Shown here one piece after another: positions 33,763 through 42,960 of a stretch of 64,000 nucleotides of DNA. The first letter of the stretch is position 1; each line of letters starts with the position of its first letter. Below the pieces are notes generated by a model that did not search any database, was not told where the DNA came from, and saw nothing but the letters and a program-made list of their open reading frames with translations. Where the stretch lies: NCBI GenBank assembly GCA_029961745.1, contig CP124680.1, forward strand, positions 930,001 to 994,000, read 5' to 3'. The position numbers were made by a program, and so were the translations under genes. Origin of the DNA: Nocardioides sp. L-11A. Its GTDB lineage: Bacteria; Actinomycetota; Actinomycetes; Propionibacteriales; Nocardioidaceae.

Positions 33763-34641
33763 CTCAGCGGTCGCCGAGTTACGGGCGAGTTCCGGGCGCT
33801 GGTACTGCACGTGGGTGTCGGCCGCCGCATGGTGGAAGCCGAGATCCTCGTAGAGCCGTCGCGCGGGGGAGTTGTCCGACTCGACATACAGCAGCACCTC
33901 GGCCACGCCGCGCGCCTCGAGATGGTGCAGCCCGGCCACGGTGAGCACCCGGCCCAGTCCCCGGCCCTGGGCGGCGGGGGAGACGCCGACGACGTACACC
34001 TCGCCCAGCGAGGAGTCGTGCTGCTTGGTCCAGTGGAAGCCGAGCAGCACGCCGTCGTCGTCGACGGCGAGGAGCAGGCCGGCGGGGTCGAACCACGGTT
34101 CGGCCATCCGCTCGGCCAGGCCGCCGGCGTCCAGTGCGCCCTGCTCGGGATGATGCGCGAAGGCGGCGGCGTTGACCGCGAGCAGCGCGGCGCCGTCACC
34201 GTCGCCGTAGCCGCGGATCCGGACGCCGGCGGGCGGCTCCACCGCCGGCAGCGGTACGGCGGCGGGCCGGCGCATCACCCACAGCTCGCGGGTCCGGGCG
34301 AACCCCCAGCGGGCGGCGAGCGCCCCCGCGGCCGGGTGGTCGCCGTGCGACCAGGCACTCAGCGCCCCCGGCTCCGCGACGGCCAGGGCGCCGAGGGCGG
34401 CGCCCAGCCCCCCGCCGCGGGCCGACGGCGCGACGACGAGGTCGAGCTCGGTGCCGCGGCGCAGGGCGAACCCGTCGCCGCTCACCCAGGCCCCGATGCC
34501 GTCGAGCCCGTGATGCTTGAGTCGGAGGGTCACCGCCTCGTCGACCGGGTCGGTCCCGTCGATCTCGCGGCTGGCGTCGCGGACCCGGCCGATCGCATCG
34601 AGGGCGGGCGCGTCCGTCAGCAGGGAGAGCTCCGAGGTCAC
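33760..34641 (-). CDS. mshD: Mycothiol synthase MshD
   Basis: A 293-residue protein of two tandem GNAT domains, from GTG 34641. The C-terminal domain has [20 protein letters not shown] for acetyl-CoA binding, and [21 protein letters not shown]. It acetylates the Cys-GlcN-Ins precursor, the last step of mycothiol synthesis, which marks the genome as actinobacterial. The start overlaps the stop of the SGNH gene (GTGA), so the two are translated together. Confidence 0.92.
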   Translation of the reverse strand: MTSELSLLTDAPALDAIGRVRDASREIDGTDPVDEAVTLRLKHHGLDGIGAWVSGDGFALRRGTELDLVVAPSARGGGLGAALGALAVAEPGALSAWSHGDHPAAGALAARWGFARTRELWVMRRPAAVPLPAVEPPAGVRIRGYGDGDGAALLAVNAAAFAHHPEQGALDAGGLAERMAEPWFDPAGLLLAVDDDGVLLGFHWTKQHDSSLGEVYVVGVSPAAQGRGLGRVLTVAGLHHLEARGVAEVLLYVESDNSPARRLYEDLGFHHAAADTHVQYQRPELARNSATAE

Positions 34642-35471
34642 CCTTCCGACCGTAGCGGGCGCGCCGAGTCGGGTTGACGCAGGTGTGCCTGGGTGCGGGT
34701 CCACTCCTGGATCCGGGCGGTGAGCGCGCGGCCGACCAGGTCGTGCGCCTCGGGGGAGAAGTGGAAGCCGTCGGGGACCGCGTCGTCACGGACCGGGTAC
34801 GCCGCCGAGACGATCTCGTTGGTGGGGAACACCTGCACCTCGCTGTCGCCCCGCGCCTTGACGGCCACCGCGAGGAGCCGGTTGAGGAGGTCGACCCGGT
34901 GGGGCATCCCCGGGAAGAGCTGCACGCCGTAGGTCCCCGGCAGCGGCGTCTCCATGAGGATCACGAGGGGACTCTGGATCTCCCGGACCCGGGTGGTGGC
35001 GCGCATGATGTCGGCGACCGCGTTGCGGACCCGGCGCTCGCCGTACCGAGGCGGGAGCCGTCGGTCCAGCGCCGTCTGGGCACGCACCAGGGAGCGCCAC
35101 AGCGGCCGCAGCACCTTGGTCCGGTACGCCGTCGAGAGGCGTCGCGGCAGCCAGGTGAAGGCATTGGCATGGCGCTCGAGCCAGTTCGGCCAGATCAGGT
35201 GCAGGGTCTCGTAGTGGCCGACCATGTAGATGACGACATCGGGCGAGAAGCCGACGACGTCTCGTTCCCAGGTGCGCACGACGGTCGACGTCGGCATCCC
35301 GCCGACCGTGACGGAGCGGACCTCGGTCGGCTGTCCCGACGCGAGCAGCTCGCGCTCGATGACGCGCGGGAACCCCAGGTCACTGCGCGGCCCGCTCATC
35401 GGGCTGGTCCAGCCGGCCGTCGATGCGCCCCGGATGAAGATCCGGGTCGGGAGCCATCCGGTCTCGTTCAC
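34638..35471 (-). CDS. SGNH-fold hydrolase-like protein
   Basis: A 277-residue protein from GTG 35471. The N-terminal IFIRGASTAGWT replaces the usual GDS with GAS, and a YMVGHYE segment stands where the GxND block would be. The C-terminal DGFHFSPEAHDLVG supplies the Asp-x-x-His pair. There is no signal peptide, so it acts in the cytoplasm, possibly deacylating a sugar or a small molecule. It is coupled to mshD; whether this is functional is unknown. Confidence 0.75.
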   Translation of the reverse strand: MNETGWLPTRIFIRGASTAGWTSPMSGPRSDLGFPRVIERELLASGQPTEVRSVTVGGMPTSTVVRTWERDVVGFSPDVVIYMVGHYETLHLIWPNWLERHANAFTWLPRRLSTAYRTKVLRPLWRSLVRAQTALDRRLPPRYGERRVRNAVADIMRATTRVREIQSPLVILMETPLPGTYGVQLFPGMPHRVDLLNRLLAVAVKARGDSEVQVFPTNEIVSAAYPVRDDAVPDGFHFSPEAHDLVGRALTARIQEWTRTQAHLRQPDSARPLRSEG

Positions 35472-35486
35472 GGCACGAACCCTAGG

Positions 35487-35690
35487 GGATGGCGCGAGCG
35501 CGTCGCTCGTTCCTCGCGCCGCGCTGCCGCGCACGCGGTTGGCTTGGTCAGGTGGGCCCGTTCGTGTGGCGGCCACACATCGGCACGACGCGAAGCGCCG
35601 CCCTCGTCGGCTCCGGTCGCTCCTTCGTCGCTCCCTACGCCTTCTCGTGCGGCGTTCACGCCGTGGCCTCGACGGTGTGGGATGGCGCGA
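35487..35690. repeat. Repeat-bearing intergenic element flanked by 12-bp direct repeats
   Basis: gggatggcgcga occurs at 35487-35498 and 35679-35690, the second ending at the glnR stop. Between them lies a unit (35522-35577) with cgctgccgcgcacgcggt and ggcggccacac, the same cores and spacing as the tandem units at 16590-16745. No gene is seen in it. Confidence 0.75.
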
Positions 35691-36419
35691 TCAGACGCCG
35701 TGGTTCTCGACCTCGGGGGCCGGAGCGGACTCGGTGTCCTTGGTGGGCAGCACGAACCGGTACCCGACGTTGCGGACGGTCCCGATCAGGGTCTCGTTCT
35801 CGGGGCCGAGCTTGGCGCGCAGCCGCCGGACGTGGACGTCGACGGTCCGGGTGCCGCCGAAGTAGTCGTAGCCCCACACCTCCTGCAGCAGCTGCTGGCG
35901 GCTGAACACCCGACCGGGATGCTGGGCGAGGAACTTGAGGAGCTCGAACTCCTTGAAGGTGAGGTCGAGGGTGCGGCTGCCGACCTTCGCGGTGTAGGTG
36001 GCCTCGTCGACGACGACCTCGCCGGAGCGGATCAGGTGGGCGTCGGGGTCCGCGGCGTCGCGGGCCGCGGTGAGCCGCCCGATCGCCAGCCGGATCCGGG
36101 CCTCGAGCTCGGCCGGGCCGCAGGTGTGCAGGACGACGTCGTCCATGCCCCAGTCGTGGTGGACGACGGCGAGGCCGCCCTCGGTCACGATCAGGAGGAC
36201 GGGGACGTCGGTGCCGGTTGTGCGGATCAGCCGGCACAGGTCGCGGGCTCCGGCGAGATCCTGGCGGCCGTCGACGAGCAGGAGGTCCGAGTCGGGTGCG
36301 TCGAGGAGGGCGCTGCCCTCGGCGGGCAGGATCCGCACCTGGTGGCCGAGCAGGGCGAGCCCGGGCAGCACCTCGGCCGAGGGCTGCAGGGCGCTGGTCA
36401 ACAGCAGGAGCGTGCTCAT
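35691..36419 (-). CDS. glnR: Nitrogen global regulator GlnR (OmpR family)
   Basis: A 242-residue response-regulator-like protein with SD GAGGAGG before ATG 36419. The receiver-like N-terminus begins [18 protein letters not shown] and has [24 protein letters not shown]; the DNA-binding domain reads [22 protein letters not shown] ... [18 protein letters not shown]. This matches streptomycete GlnR closely. It controls glnA, amtB and other nitrogen genes without a partner kinase. It is divergent from moaD. Confidence 0.92.
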   Translation of the reverse strand: MSTLLLLTSALQPSAEVLPGLALLGHQVRILPAEGSALLDAPDSDLLLVDGRQDLAGARDLCRLIRTTGTDVPVLLIVTEGGLAVVHHDWGMDDVVLHTCGPAELEARIRLAIGRLTAARDAADPDAHLIRSGEVVVDEATYTAKVGSRTLDLTFKEFELLKFLAQHPGRVFSRQQLLQEVWGYDYFGGTRTVDVHVRRLRAKLGPENETLIGTVRNVGYRFVLPTKDTESAPAPEVENHGV

Positions 36420-36547
36420 CTGGCCTCCTCGCCGGCGCCGCGTCGCGGCGGCACCGAGTCGAGACCGAAACGCACCGTTGGGCCCCGGCCAGTTTTCTGA
36501 TGGGGGACGATACCGACATAGGCACGCAGCGGGGAAGGGTCGTCGAG

Positions 36548-36823
36548 GTGAGTGAGACGCAGGTCATCCGGGTCCGGTACTGGGCGGCCGCCCGCGCGGC
36601 GGCCGGGATCGCGGAGGAGGAGGTGGCCGTCAGCGGACCGGTGAGCCTCGCCGAGCTGCGGGCCGAGGTGGTCGGCCGGCATCCGGGCACCCGGCTGCCC
36701 GACGTCGTCGGCATCTGCTCGGTGCTGGTCGGCGAGCGGCCGGTCTCCTCGGAGGACCCGGCGGCCGTGCTGGTCCGCCCCGGCGACGTCGTCGAGTTCC
36801 TGCCGCCGTTCGCCGGAGGCTGA
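36548..36823 (+). CDS. moaD: MoaD/ThiS-family sulfur-carrier protein
   Basis: A 91-residue beta-grasp protein from GTG 36548 (ATG 36497 would add 17 residues). It ends in FLPPFAGG, the C-terminal Gly-Gly that is adenylated and thiocarboxylated. It would be the small subunit of molybdopterin synthase, donating sulfur. [20 protein letters not shown] is a typical MoaD N-terminus. No other molybdenum-cofactor gene is adjacent, so it may serve another sulfur-transfer pathway. Confidence 0.85.
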   Translation: MSETQVIRVRYWAAARAAAGIAEEEVAVSGPVSLAELRAEVVGRHPGTRLPDVVGICSVLVGERPVSSEDPAAVLVRPGDVVEFLPPFAGG

Positions 36824-36852
36824 GGACGCCTTCGCGGAGCGGCCGGACCTCC

Positions 36853-36858
36853 TATACT
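36853..36858 (+). promoter_or_regulatory. -10 hexamer, start of glycan locus
   Basis: TATACT, a near-perfect -10, is followed by 6 nt and GTG 36865. It predicts a leaderless mRNA for the first operon of the surface-glycan locus. Confidence 0.7.
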
Positions 36859-36864
36859 CCCCGG

Positions 36865-38229
36865 GTGCTCGCCTCCTCCCGAAAGCCCCGCCCGCCCGGG
36901 CGGTATCGGGCCGACAGCATGGCCGTCACGGCCTGCCTGGTGCTCCTGGCGGTGGTGCTGGCCGCGCTGGCCAGTCAGGGCACGATCGCGCTGATCGTGG
37001 CCGGTGCGGTGGCCTTCTACGTCCTGATGCTGGCGCTCGTCGGACGCGAGCGCACGGCGGTCTTCACGCTGATGGCGGCCTTCGCCACCGCGCCGATGTA
37101 CAAGGGCCTGGCGCCCTCGGCCAGCTCGCTGGTGACCGCCACCGACGGCCTGGTGGCGCTCGGCGTCCTGCTGCTCGCCCCGTCGCTGTTCAACAAGCGG
37201 ATCGAGGTCCCGGGCCTGTTCGCCTTCGGCGTGACGGTCGTGTTCGTGATGTCCTCGATCGCGTCGGTGGCCTCGCCGGAGCCCGCGAAGAGCTACCTCA
37301 CCATGATCCTGTGGCTGGGCGTCATGGCCGGGCTGCCGGCGGTCTTCGCGATCTGGCGGCCGAGCGACGTCGTGTTCGACCTGCTGTGCTGGTGCTACGT
37401 CTTCGGGCACATGGTCAGCTTCGGCTACGCCATGTACTACGGCCCCTCCAACCAGGGTCGGTACGGCGGCCTGGCGACACATCCCAACTACTTCGCGCAG
37501 GGCGGCCTGATCACGTTCTGCGTGCTGCTCTACCTGCTCTACCGCCATCGCACCTGGCTCGTGCGGATCGTGATCGTCGGCGCCGGGGCCGTGTGCGGCG
37601 CGACGATCTACCTCAGCGGCAGCCGGGCGGCGATGGTGGTCGCCGCCGTCCTGATCCTGATGATCCCGGTCGTCGAGCGCTCGGCGATCATGGGCTTCCT
37701 CTACGCCATCGGCGGGGCGCTGTTCGTGATCGCGATCCCCATCCTGGTCGACATCAGTGGCGAGACGTCCTCGCTGGGCCGGTTGGTGGGCGGCAGCAGC
37801 TCGGGCTTCTCCGACCAGGCCCGCGAGCTCGGGCAGCAGAGCGGCATCGAACGGTTCCTGTCCCAGCCGTTCATCGGCACTGGGCTGATCGACCTGTTCG
37901 AGATCCACAACATGTACCTCGAGATCGCGGCGGCCATCGGCGTCTTCGGCCTCGCGGCGTACCTCTGCGTGATTTTCGTGTTCGCCCGGCCTTTGTTCAG
38001 TGACGTTCCGCATCGTCGGCTGTTGTATGTCGCGTGGGCCTTCATCGGGTTCGGCGCGACAGTGCCGGGCTTCTACGACCGCAGCATCTGGTTGCCCCTC
38101 GCCCTGGGTGCCGTGGCCGTGATGGAGTACCGCCGAACAACACCCTGGTTCCTGTCGGAACGACCGTCAGGAACGCCCCCCACGGCGCTCGCCCCGGCCG
38201 GCGCCGCCCCCCGAAAGGCTGATCGATGA
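36865..38229 (+). CDS. O-antigen ligase/polymerase-like membrane protein
   Basis: A 454-residue protein with about twelve membrane segments. The O-antigen ligase/Wzy signature region is present: a large loop with GGLATHPNYFAQGG, then GSRAAMVVA, and IHNMYLEIAAAIGVFG. It should transfer or polymerise a lipid-linked glycan on the outer face of the membrane. It is the first gene of a tight operon, with its stop overlapping the next ATG. Sequence does not tell ligase from polymerase. Confidence 0.85.
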   Translation: MLASSRKPRPPGRYRADSMAVTACLVLLAVVLAALASQGTIALIVAGAVAFYVLMLALVGRERTAVFTLMAAFATAPMYKGLAPSASSLVTATDGLVALGVLLLAPSLFNKRIEVPGLFAFGVTVVFVMSSIASVASPEPAKSYLTMILWLGVMAGLPAVFAIWRPSDVVFDLLCWCYVFGHMVSFGYAMYYGPSNQGRYGGLATHPNYFAQGGLITFCVLLYLLYRHRTWLVRIVIVGAGAVCGATIYLSGSRAAMVVAAVLILMIPVVERSAIMGFLYAIGGALFVIAIPILVDISGETSSLGRLVGGSSSGFSDQARELGQQSGIERFLSQPFIGTGLIDLFEIHNMYLEIAAAIGVFGLAAYLCVIFVFARPLFSDVPHRRLLYVAWAFIGFGATVPGFYDRSIWLPLALGAVAVMEYRRTTPWFLSERPSGTPPTALAPAGAAPRKADR

Positions 38230-39056
38230 CGCTCGTCCGCAGCGGCGCCCACCTGGCCAAGCGTGTGCGCCAGACGCCCCAGTTGTTCCGCAACTTCCCG
38301 GAGGTGTTCTGGGACCTCGGGACGCACCGGACGCGCCTGCGCCGCAAGGAGATGACCTTCCGGATGCGCAACGGGTACGTCGTGACCTGCCCCAACGTCA
38401 ACGGCGCCCGCTTCCCCCTCTACGAGATCTTCGCCGACGACGCCTACCACCTGCAGGAGCTCACCGCCGGTGTCGACGCCGACGCCGCCGTGCTCGACGT
38501 CGGCGGCCAGATCGGCAGCTTCTCGCTGGCGCTGGCCGAGGTGCTGCCGAAGAGCCGGATCCACGTCTACGAGGCGTCGCCGGTCTCCGCCTCGTACATC
38601 GGCCGCAACGTCGACGACAACGGCCTCGGCGCCACGATCACCGTCCACGGCGAGGCCATGGCCGGCGAGCCCGGCGAGTTCACCTTCGTCGACAGCGGCA
38701 CGGCCAGCGGCCACAACGGCCTCACCGCGCCGGGCTGGATGAAGGAGCAGGGCGCCACCGAGGTGACCGTGCCCGCCCAGTCGTTCGACCGCGCGGTCGC
38801 CGAGATCGAGGCCGAGGGCCGCTCGGTGCAGATCGTGAAGATGGACGTCGAGGGCGCCGAGTACGACATCGTGCTGCGCAGCTCGCCGGCGTCGTGGGCC
38901 CAGGTGCGCAAGGTCGTCATGGAGTACCACCCGGTCGACGGGCACACGCTCGACGAGCTGCTGGCCTTCTTCGCCGCCGTCGGGCTCGAGCCCGGCCGCC
39001 ACGACCCCGGCCTGCGCCCCGGCCTGGGGGTCATCTGGCTCTCGCGACCGGCCTGA
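38226..39056 (+). CDS. FkbM-family methyltransferase
   Basis: A 276-residue SAM-dependent methyltransferase coupled to the upstream gene (ATGA). The SAM site VLDVGGQIGSFSLALAE is near residue 90. VQIVKMDVEGAEYDIVL is the diagnostic FkbM motif. FkbM enzymes O-methylate sugars or polyketides; here a glycan hydroxyl is the likely target. A second FkbM gene is at 49686-50420. Confidence 0.9.
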   Translation: MTLVRSGAHLAKRVRQTPQLFRNFPEVFWDLGTHRTRLRRKEMTFRMRNGYVVTCPNVNGARFPLYEIFADDAYHLQELTAGVDADAAVLDVGGQIGSFSLALAEVLPKSRIHVYEASPVSASYIGRNVDDNGLGATITVHGEAMAGEPGEFTFVDSGTASGHNGLTAPGWMKEQGATEVTVPAQSFDRAVAEIEAEGRSVQIVKMDVEGAEYDIVLRSSPASWAQVRKVVMEYHPVDGHTLDELLAFFAAVGLEPGRHDPGLRPGLGVIWLSRPA

Positions 39057-39062
39057 CGCTCC

Positions 39063-40274
39063 GTGAGCCGCCTGCCGTCGCAGCTGCAGCCGCTGTGGCC
39101 GGTCGTCAAACGGGGGCACCGCTGGGGTGCCCGGGTGCTGGGTGCCGCGGGCCGGCGTACGGTCGGACCGGCGCGCGGCCTGCCGCGCACCGGCAGCGAG
39201 CGGTCCCGCGACACCGCGCTGCTGGAGCCTGCGACCACCCGCATCGTGTCGGTCGGCGAGGCCTTCACGGTGCGGCGCACCCTGCCCGTCGGTGAGCCGC
39301 CGGCGCACTGGTACTTCGCGGACCGGCTGGAGCAGCGGGTCCCCGAGCGCTTCGTCCTGGAGCTGACGGAGGGGCGGCTGCAGGGCCGGCACGCCGCGGT
39401 CGTCACGACCGGCGGCGTGCTCGACCTGGAGACCAGCCACTACTTCGACATCGCCGGCTGGCGCGAGCACCCGGTGTTCTGGAACCCCCGCCCGCGGCCG
39501 GCCGCGCGGGTGGACGGCACCGTGGCGGTGCTCGCGGCCCGCGGCACCGGCCACAACTACTACCACTTCCTCATCGACGGCCTTCCGCGGCTGGCGATGC
39601 TGGACGCGGCCCATCCGGGCCTGCGGCCGGATCGCTGGGTCGTCGACACCGCCACGCGCTACCAGCGGGAGCTGATCGCGATGCTCGGTCTCGAGCAGGA
39701 CCGGCTGGTCGCGCCGGGCCCCGGCTTCTCGCTGCAGGCCCGGCGGCTGCTGGTGCCGTCGCTGCCGAACGTGAGCACGCTGGTCTCGCCGGAGACCAGC
39801 GCCTGGCTGCGGGACCGGCTGCCGCCCAGGGCGGCGGCGAGCGGTCTGCCGGACCGTCTCTATGTCACCCGGGGGACGACCCCGAACACCCGTCGGATGG
39901 TCCAGGAGGAGGCCGTGGTCGCGCTGCTGCGCCGGCGGGGCTTCGCCGTCCTCGACCCCGGCACGGTGAGCGTCCAGGAGCAGATCGACCACTTCGCGGC
40001 CGCCCGGGTCGTGGTGGCACCGCACGGCGCGGCACTGACCAACCTGGTGTTCGCGCGCGACGGGGTCCGGGTGCTCGAGCTGTTCGCGCCGACCTATCTC
40101 AACGGCGGCTACTGGTCGATCGTCGGCAACATCCCCGAGAGCCGCTACCGGTACGTCGTCGGCGACGGTCCCCGGGCGTCCCGCCCCGGTCGTCCCCAGC
40201 GGGGCGTGATGGACGACATCGACCTGGCACCCGCCCGGGTGGAGCAGGCGCTGGACCGGCTGCTGGCCGACTGA
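39063..40274 (+). CDS. Glycosyltransferase family 61 protein
   Basis: A 403-residue protein from GTG 39063. HNYYHFLIDGLPRLAMLDAA is the hallmark of GT61 (DUF563) enzymes, with later VVVAPHGAALTNLVFAR. These are inverting transferases for xylose, N-acetylglucosamine or related sugars. It follows the FkbM gene by 6 bp, as the third gene of the operon, and converges with the sugar-phosphate transferase. Confidence 0.88.
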   Translation: MSRLPSQLQPLWPVVKRGHRWGARVLGAAGRRTVGPARGLPRTGSERSRDTALLEPATTRIVSVGEAFTVRRTLPVGEPPAHWYFADRLEQRVPERFVLELTEGRLQGRHAAVVTTGGVLDLETSHYFDIAGWREHPVFWNPRPRPAARVDGTVAVLAARGTGHNYYHFLIDGLPRLAMLDAAHPGLRPDRWVVDTATRYQRELIAMLGLEQDRLVAPGPGFSLQARRLLVPSLPNVSTLVSPETSAWLRDRLPPRAAASGLPDRLYVTRGTTPNTRRMVQEEAVVALLRRRGFAVLDPGTVSVQEQIDHFAAARVVVAPHGAALTNLVFARDGVRVLELFAPTYLNGGYWSIVGNIPESRYRYVVGDGPRASRPGRPQRGVMDDIDLAPARVEQALDRLLAD

Positions 40275-40300
40275 CCGCGAAGGTCAGCCTGCGGACAGGC

Positions 40301-41020
40301 TCAGGCGACCTCGGTGTTGTCGGCCCGCGGCGAGGCGTGCTCGTCGAGCGCGACGACGGAGCGGGAGCCGCTGTTGCGCGCGATGAGGTCCATGACCTCG
40401 GTGTAGCTGAGCGACGGCTTGAGGTGGGCGACGATCAGGACCGTGCGGAGCAGGATCGTGAAGTCGAGCCGCAGCCGGTAGCCGTCGATGACGGCGTGGC
40501 AGTAGGCACCCTCGATGCGCAGCCGCTCCGAGTCCGTGAGCGCGTCGCGGCCGACCAGCTGGGCGGGGCCGGTGAGGCCCGCCGCGGTGAGGAACCGGTC
40601 GCCGGCGTAGGAGTACTCGTCGAGCAGCGCGTTCATCACGTTGGTCGGCAGCGGCCGGTTGCCGACGATGCTCATCTTGCCGCTCAGGACGTGGACGAGC
40701 TGGGGGATCTCGGTCAGCCCGCACTTCTCGAGGAGGCGTCCGGCCCGGGTGTAGAGGGGGGAGTCGGGGGCGATGTTGAGGAAGCGGGTGCTGGTGACCG
40801 GCACCGTGTCGCGGTTGACCAGCCGGTCGGCGTTCTTGACCATGGTCCGGAACTTCACGACCTTGGTCGGATCCCCGCTCCCGACGAGGCGGTTGGACCG
40901 GTAGAAGACCGGCCGCCCCGAGGTGATCAGGACCAACAGCGCGCCACCGGCCACCGCCGGCAGCCACACCACCGCAGCCAGGCTGACCACGACCACGTCG
41001 AACACCCGCTTGATGTGCAT
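40301..41020 (-). CDS. Undecaprenyl-phosphate sugar phosphotransferase (initiating)
   Basis: A 239-residue monotopic membrane enzyme. One N-terminal hydrophobic hairpin precedes KVVKFRTM and the block CGLTEIPQLVHVLSGKMSIVGNRP, which define the bacterial sugar transferase family. It puts the first sugar-phosphate on undecaprenyl phosphate. It lacks the long N-terminal multi-helix domain of WbaP, as in PglC/WcaJ-short forms. It is the last gene of the minus-strand operon 43944-40301. Confidence 0.9.
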   Translation of the reverse strand: MHIKRVFDVVVVSLAAVVWLPAVAGGALLVLITSGRPVFYRSNRLVGSGDPTKVVKFRTMVKNADRLVNRDTVPVTSTRFLNIAPDSPLYTRAGRLLEKCGLTEIPQLVHVLSGKMSIVGNRPLPTNVMNALLDEYSYAGDRFLTAAGLTGPAQLVGRDALTDSERLRIEGAYCHAVIDGYRLRLDFTILLRTVLIVAHLKPSLSYTEVMDLIARNSGSRSVVALDEHASPRADNTEVA

Positions 41021-41023
41021 CCG

Positions 41024-41758
41024 CTACTCCCGTGCTCTCCCGGTCGACCCGCTGTCCCTAGCGCCCCCCAGCGCGCTGCGGCCTCGTCCCGATGAGAGAC
41101 TCAACGAGCGAAATGCGAAAGAGATACTCCTCACGGCCAGCCAAATTCGCGCGTCCGCTCCGACGGTCCGCCGGGCGTCGCCCAGGTCGGGGTCGAGAGC
41201 GGTGCGCGAGAGCCGGTCGTACGACGCGTGCAGGCGGTGCCAGGGCGCGCCGCCGCGCCCTGGGCGCAGACGTCCCGGGTAGAGCACGGCGAGCGTGGCC
41301 CCGTGACGCGCGGCCCGCTGCTGGAGCAGCTCCTCGAGCAGGCACTTCCAGCCGCCGTAGTAGCGCCGGTCGTCGCCCGGTGCGAGCGCGATGACGGTGG
41401 AGACGAGGACCACCTCGACCGGCCGGCCGCAGGCGAGCACGTCGTCGACGTAGGCGAGGTCGCGGCGGACCGCGGCGAGGTCGGCCTCGAAGTCGGGCTC
41501 CACCGGGTGGACCGGGCCGAGCGCCGCCACGACGAGGCGCACCGGGCCGTCGGGGAGCGCGCGGACCCGGTCGGCGAGGCCGTCGCCCGAGGCGTCGACG
41601 ACGTCGGCCGGGGCGAGTCCGGTCGCGACGGCGACGGCCTCGACGTCGGCCGGGTCGCGCGCGATCGCCAGCAGCGGGGATCCACGGAGCTCGTCGGCGA
41701 CGGCCCGGCCCAGCCGGGTCTTCGGGCCGAGGAGGACCGTCGCGGCCGGACGGCTCAC
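41024..41758 (-). CDS. Divergent SDR-like Rossmann protein
   Basis: A 244-residue protein from GTG 41758, overlapping the upstream stop (GTGA) and ending 3 nt before the next gene. LLGPKTRLGRAVADEL gives a weak NAD(P) site with the usual Gly-rich loop altered. VVLVSTVIALAPGDDRRYYGGWK has a YxxxK pair. It is probably a sugar-modifying reductase or epimerase relative, but activity is unsure because the nucleotide-binding loop is atypical. Confidence 0.65.
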   Translation of the reverse strand: MSRPAATVLLGPKTRLGRAVADELRGSPLLAIARDPADVEAVAVATGLAPADVVDASGDGLADRVRALPDGPVRLVVAALGPVHPVEPDFEADLAAVRRDLAYVDDVLACGRPVEVVLVSTVIALAPGDDRRYYGGWKCLLEELLQQRAARHGATLAVLYPGRLRPGRGGAPWHRLHASYDRLSRTALDPDLGDARRTVGADARIWLAVRSISFAFRSLSLSSGRGRSALGGARDSGSTGRARE

Positions 41759-42945
41759 CGGCCGGCCTGATGCAGGATGGTCTCGAACCGGTCGGCGCAC
41801 CCGGCCAGCGCGAACTCCTGCTCCGCGAGGTCCCGCGACGCCTCGCCCAGCTCCTCGCGGAGCTCGGGGTCGGCGACGACCCGCGCGACCCAGGCGGCCG
41901 CCTCGGGCAGCGAGTGGGCGTCGGGGGCGACCACCGCCCCGCCGGCCTTGCTGATCAGGGCCGATGCGAGGTTCTCGCTCGGCATCATGCCCAGCACGGG
42001 CCGGCCCGCGCAGAGATAGGACAGGGTCTTGGACGGCACCGAGAAGGCGCCGGCCTGCTTGTCCAGCAGGACCACGAGGACGTCGCCGGAGCCGAGCACC
42101 TCGGACAGCCGCTCGTAGGGCTGGAAGGGCAGCAGCGTGACGGGTACGTCGAGCCGGCGGGCCTCGTCGCGGATCACCTCGATCGCCGGGCCCTCGTTGA
42201 CCACGACCAGGCGGACCGGTCGGCCCGCGTCGATCACCTGGCGGGCCAGACCGACCAGCAGCGTCGGGTCGTGCTTGAGGCCGAGGGTGCCGGAGTAGAG
42301 CAGGGTGGCGGTGTCGTCGAGCTCCTGCTCCTTGGCCCAGCTGTTGGTGCGGGGCACCGGCACGATCTCGTCGAGCGGTGCCCAGTTGGGGATCACGGTG
42401 ACCTTGTCGGCGGTGCCCCACTCCTCGTGGACGGGGACGAAGGAGGGCGCGATCACGACGATCGCCGCCGCGCGGCGCGAGACCCAGCGCTCGGCGATGC
42501 TGAAGGCGGTGGCGACGAACCGGAACAGCCCGCCGAGCTTGTCGCCGGCGAAGGACCGCACCGCGACGGCGTAGACGTCCTGGTGCCACAGCACCCATGG
42601 CCGGCGCAGCAACGCCATGCCCAGCGCGAACACGACCAGGGTCGGGATCTGCGCGTTGGACAGCATCGCCGTGTGGGCCCGGGTGCGGCGCACCTGGCGC
42701 AGCAGCTGCCAGCCGACGACCGCCTCGATCAGGACCCGCTTGGCGAAGCGGTCCTTGGCGATCGGATCGGTCGGGCCGACCGGGTCGAAGACCAGCGTCT
42801 CGCCCGCCTCGGCCCGCAGGTGACCCTTGCCCGACACCCACCCCGGGCAGAAGGAGTGGGTGACGGCGTGCCCCCGCCGGGCGAGCTCACGGCTGAGCTC
42901 GACCTGGAACGGGTGCCCGGAGTAGTCGTGGACGAGGATGCGCAC
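41755..42945 (-). CDS. GT4-family glycosyltransferase (WcaI-like)
   Basis: A 396-residue protein. The N-terminus LVHDYSGHPFQVELSRELARRGH and the C-terminal donor domain (LLYSGTLGLKHDP, VPSKTLSYLCAGRPVLGM) match the colanic-acid WcaI-like branch of GT-B glycosyltransferases. It is followed by coupled downstream genes and preceded by the epimerase gene. The sugar is unknown. Confidence 0.9.
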   Translation of the reverse strand: MRILVHDYSGHPFQVELSRELARRGHAVTHSFCPGWVSGKGHLRAEAGETLVFDPVGPTDPIAKDRFAKRVLIEAVVGWQLLRQVRRTRAHTAMLSNAQIPTLVVFALGMALLRRPWVLWHQDVYAVAVRSFAGDKLGGLFRFVATAFSIAERWVSRRAAAIVVIAPSFVPVHEEWGTADKVTVIPNWAPLDEIVPVPRTNSWAKEQELDDTATLLYSGTLGLKHDPTLLVGLARQVIDAGRPVRLVVVNEGPAIEVIRDEARRLDVPVTLLPFQPYERLSEVLGSGDVLVVLLDKQAGAFSVPSKTLSYLCAGRPVLGMMPSENLASALISKAGGAVVAPDAHSLPEAAAWVARVVADPELREELGEASRDLAEQEFALAGCADRFETILHQAGR

Positions 42946-42960
42946 GTCGGGGAGGAGCGC

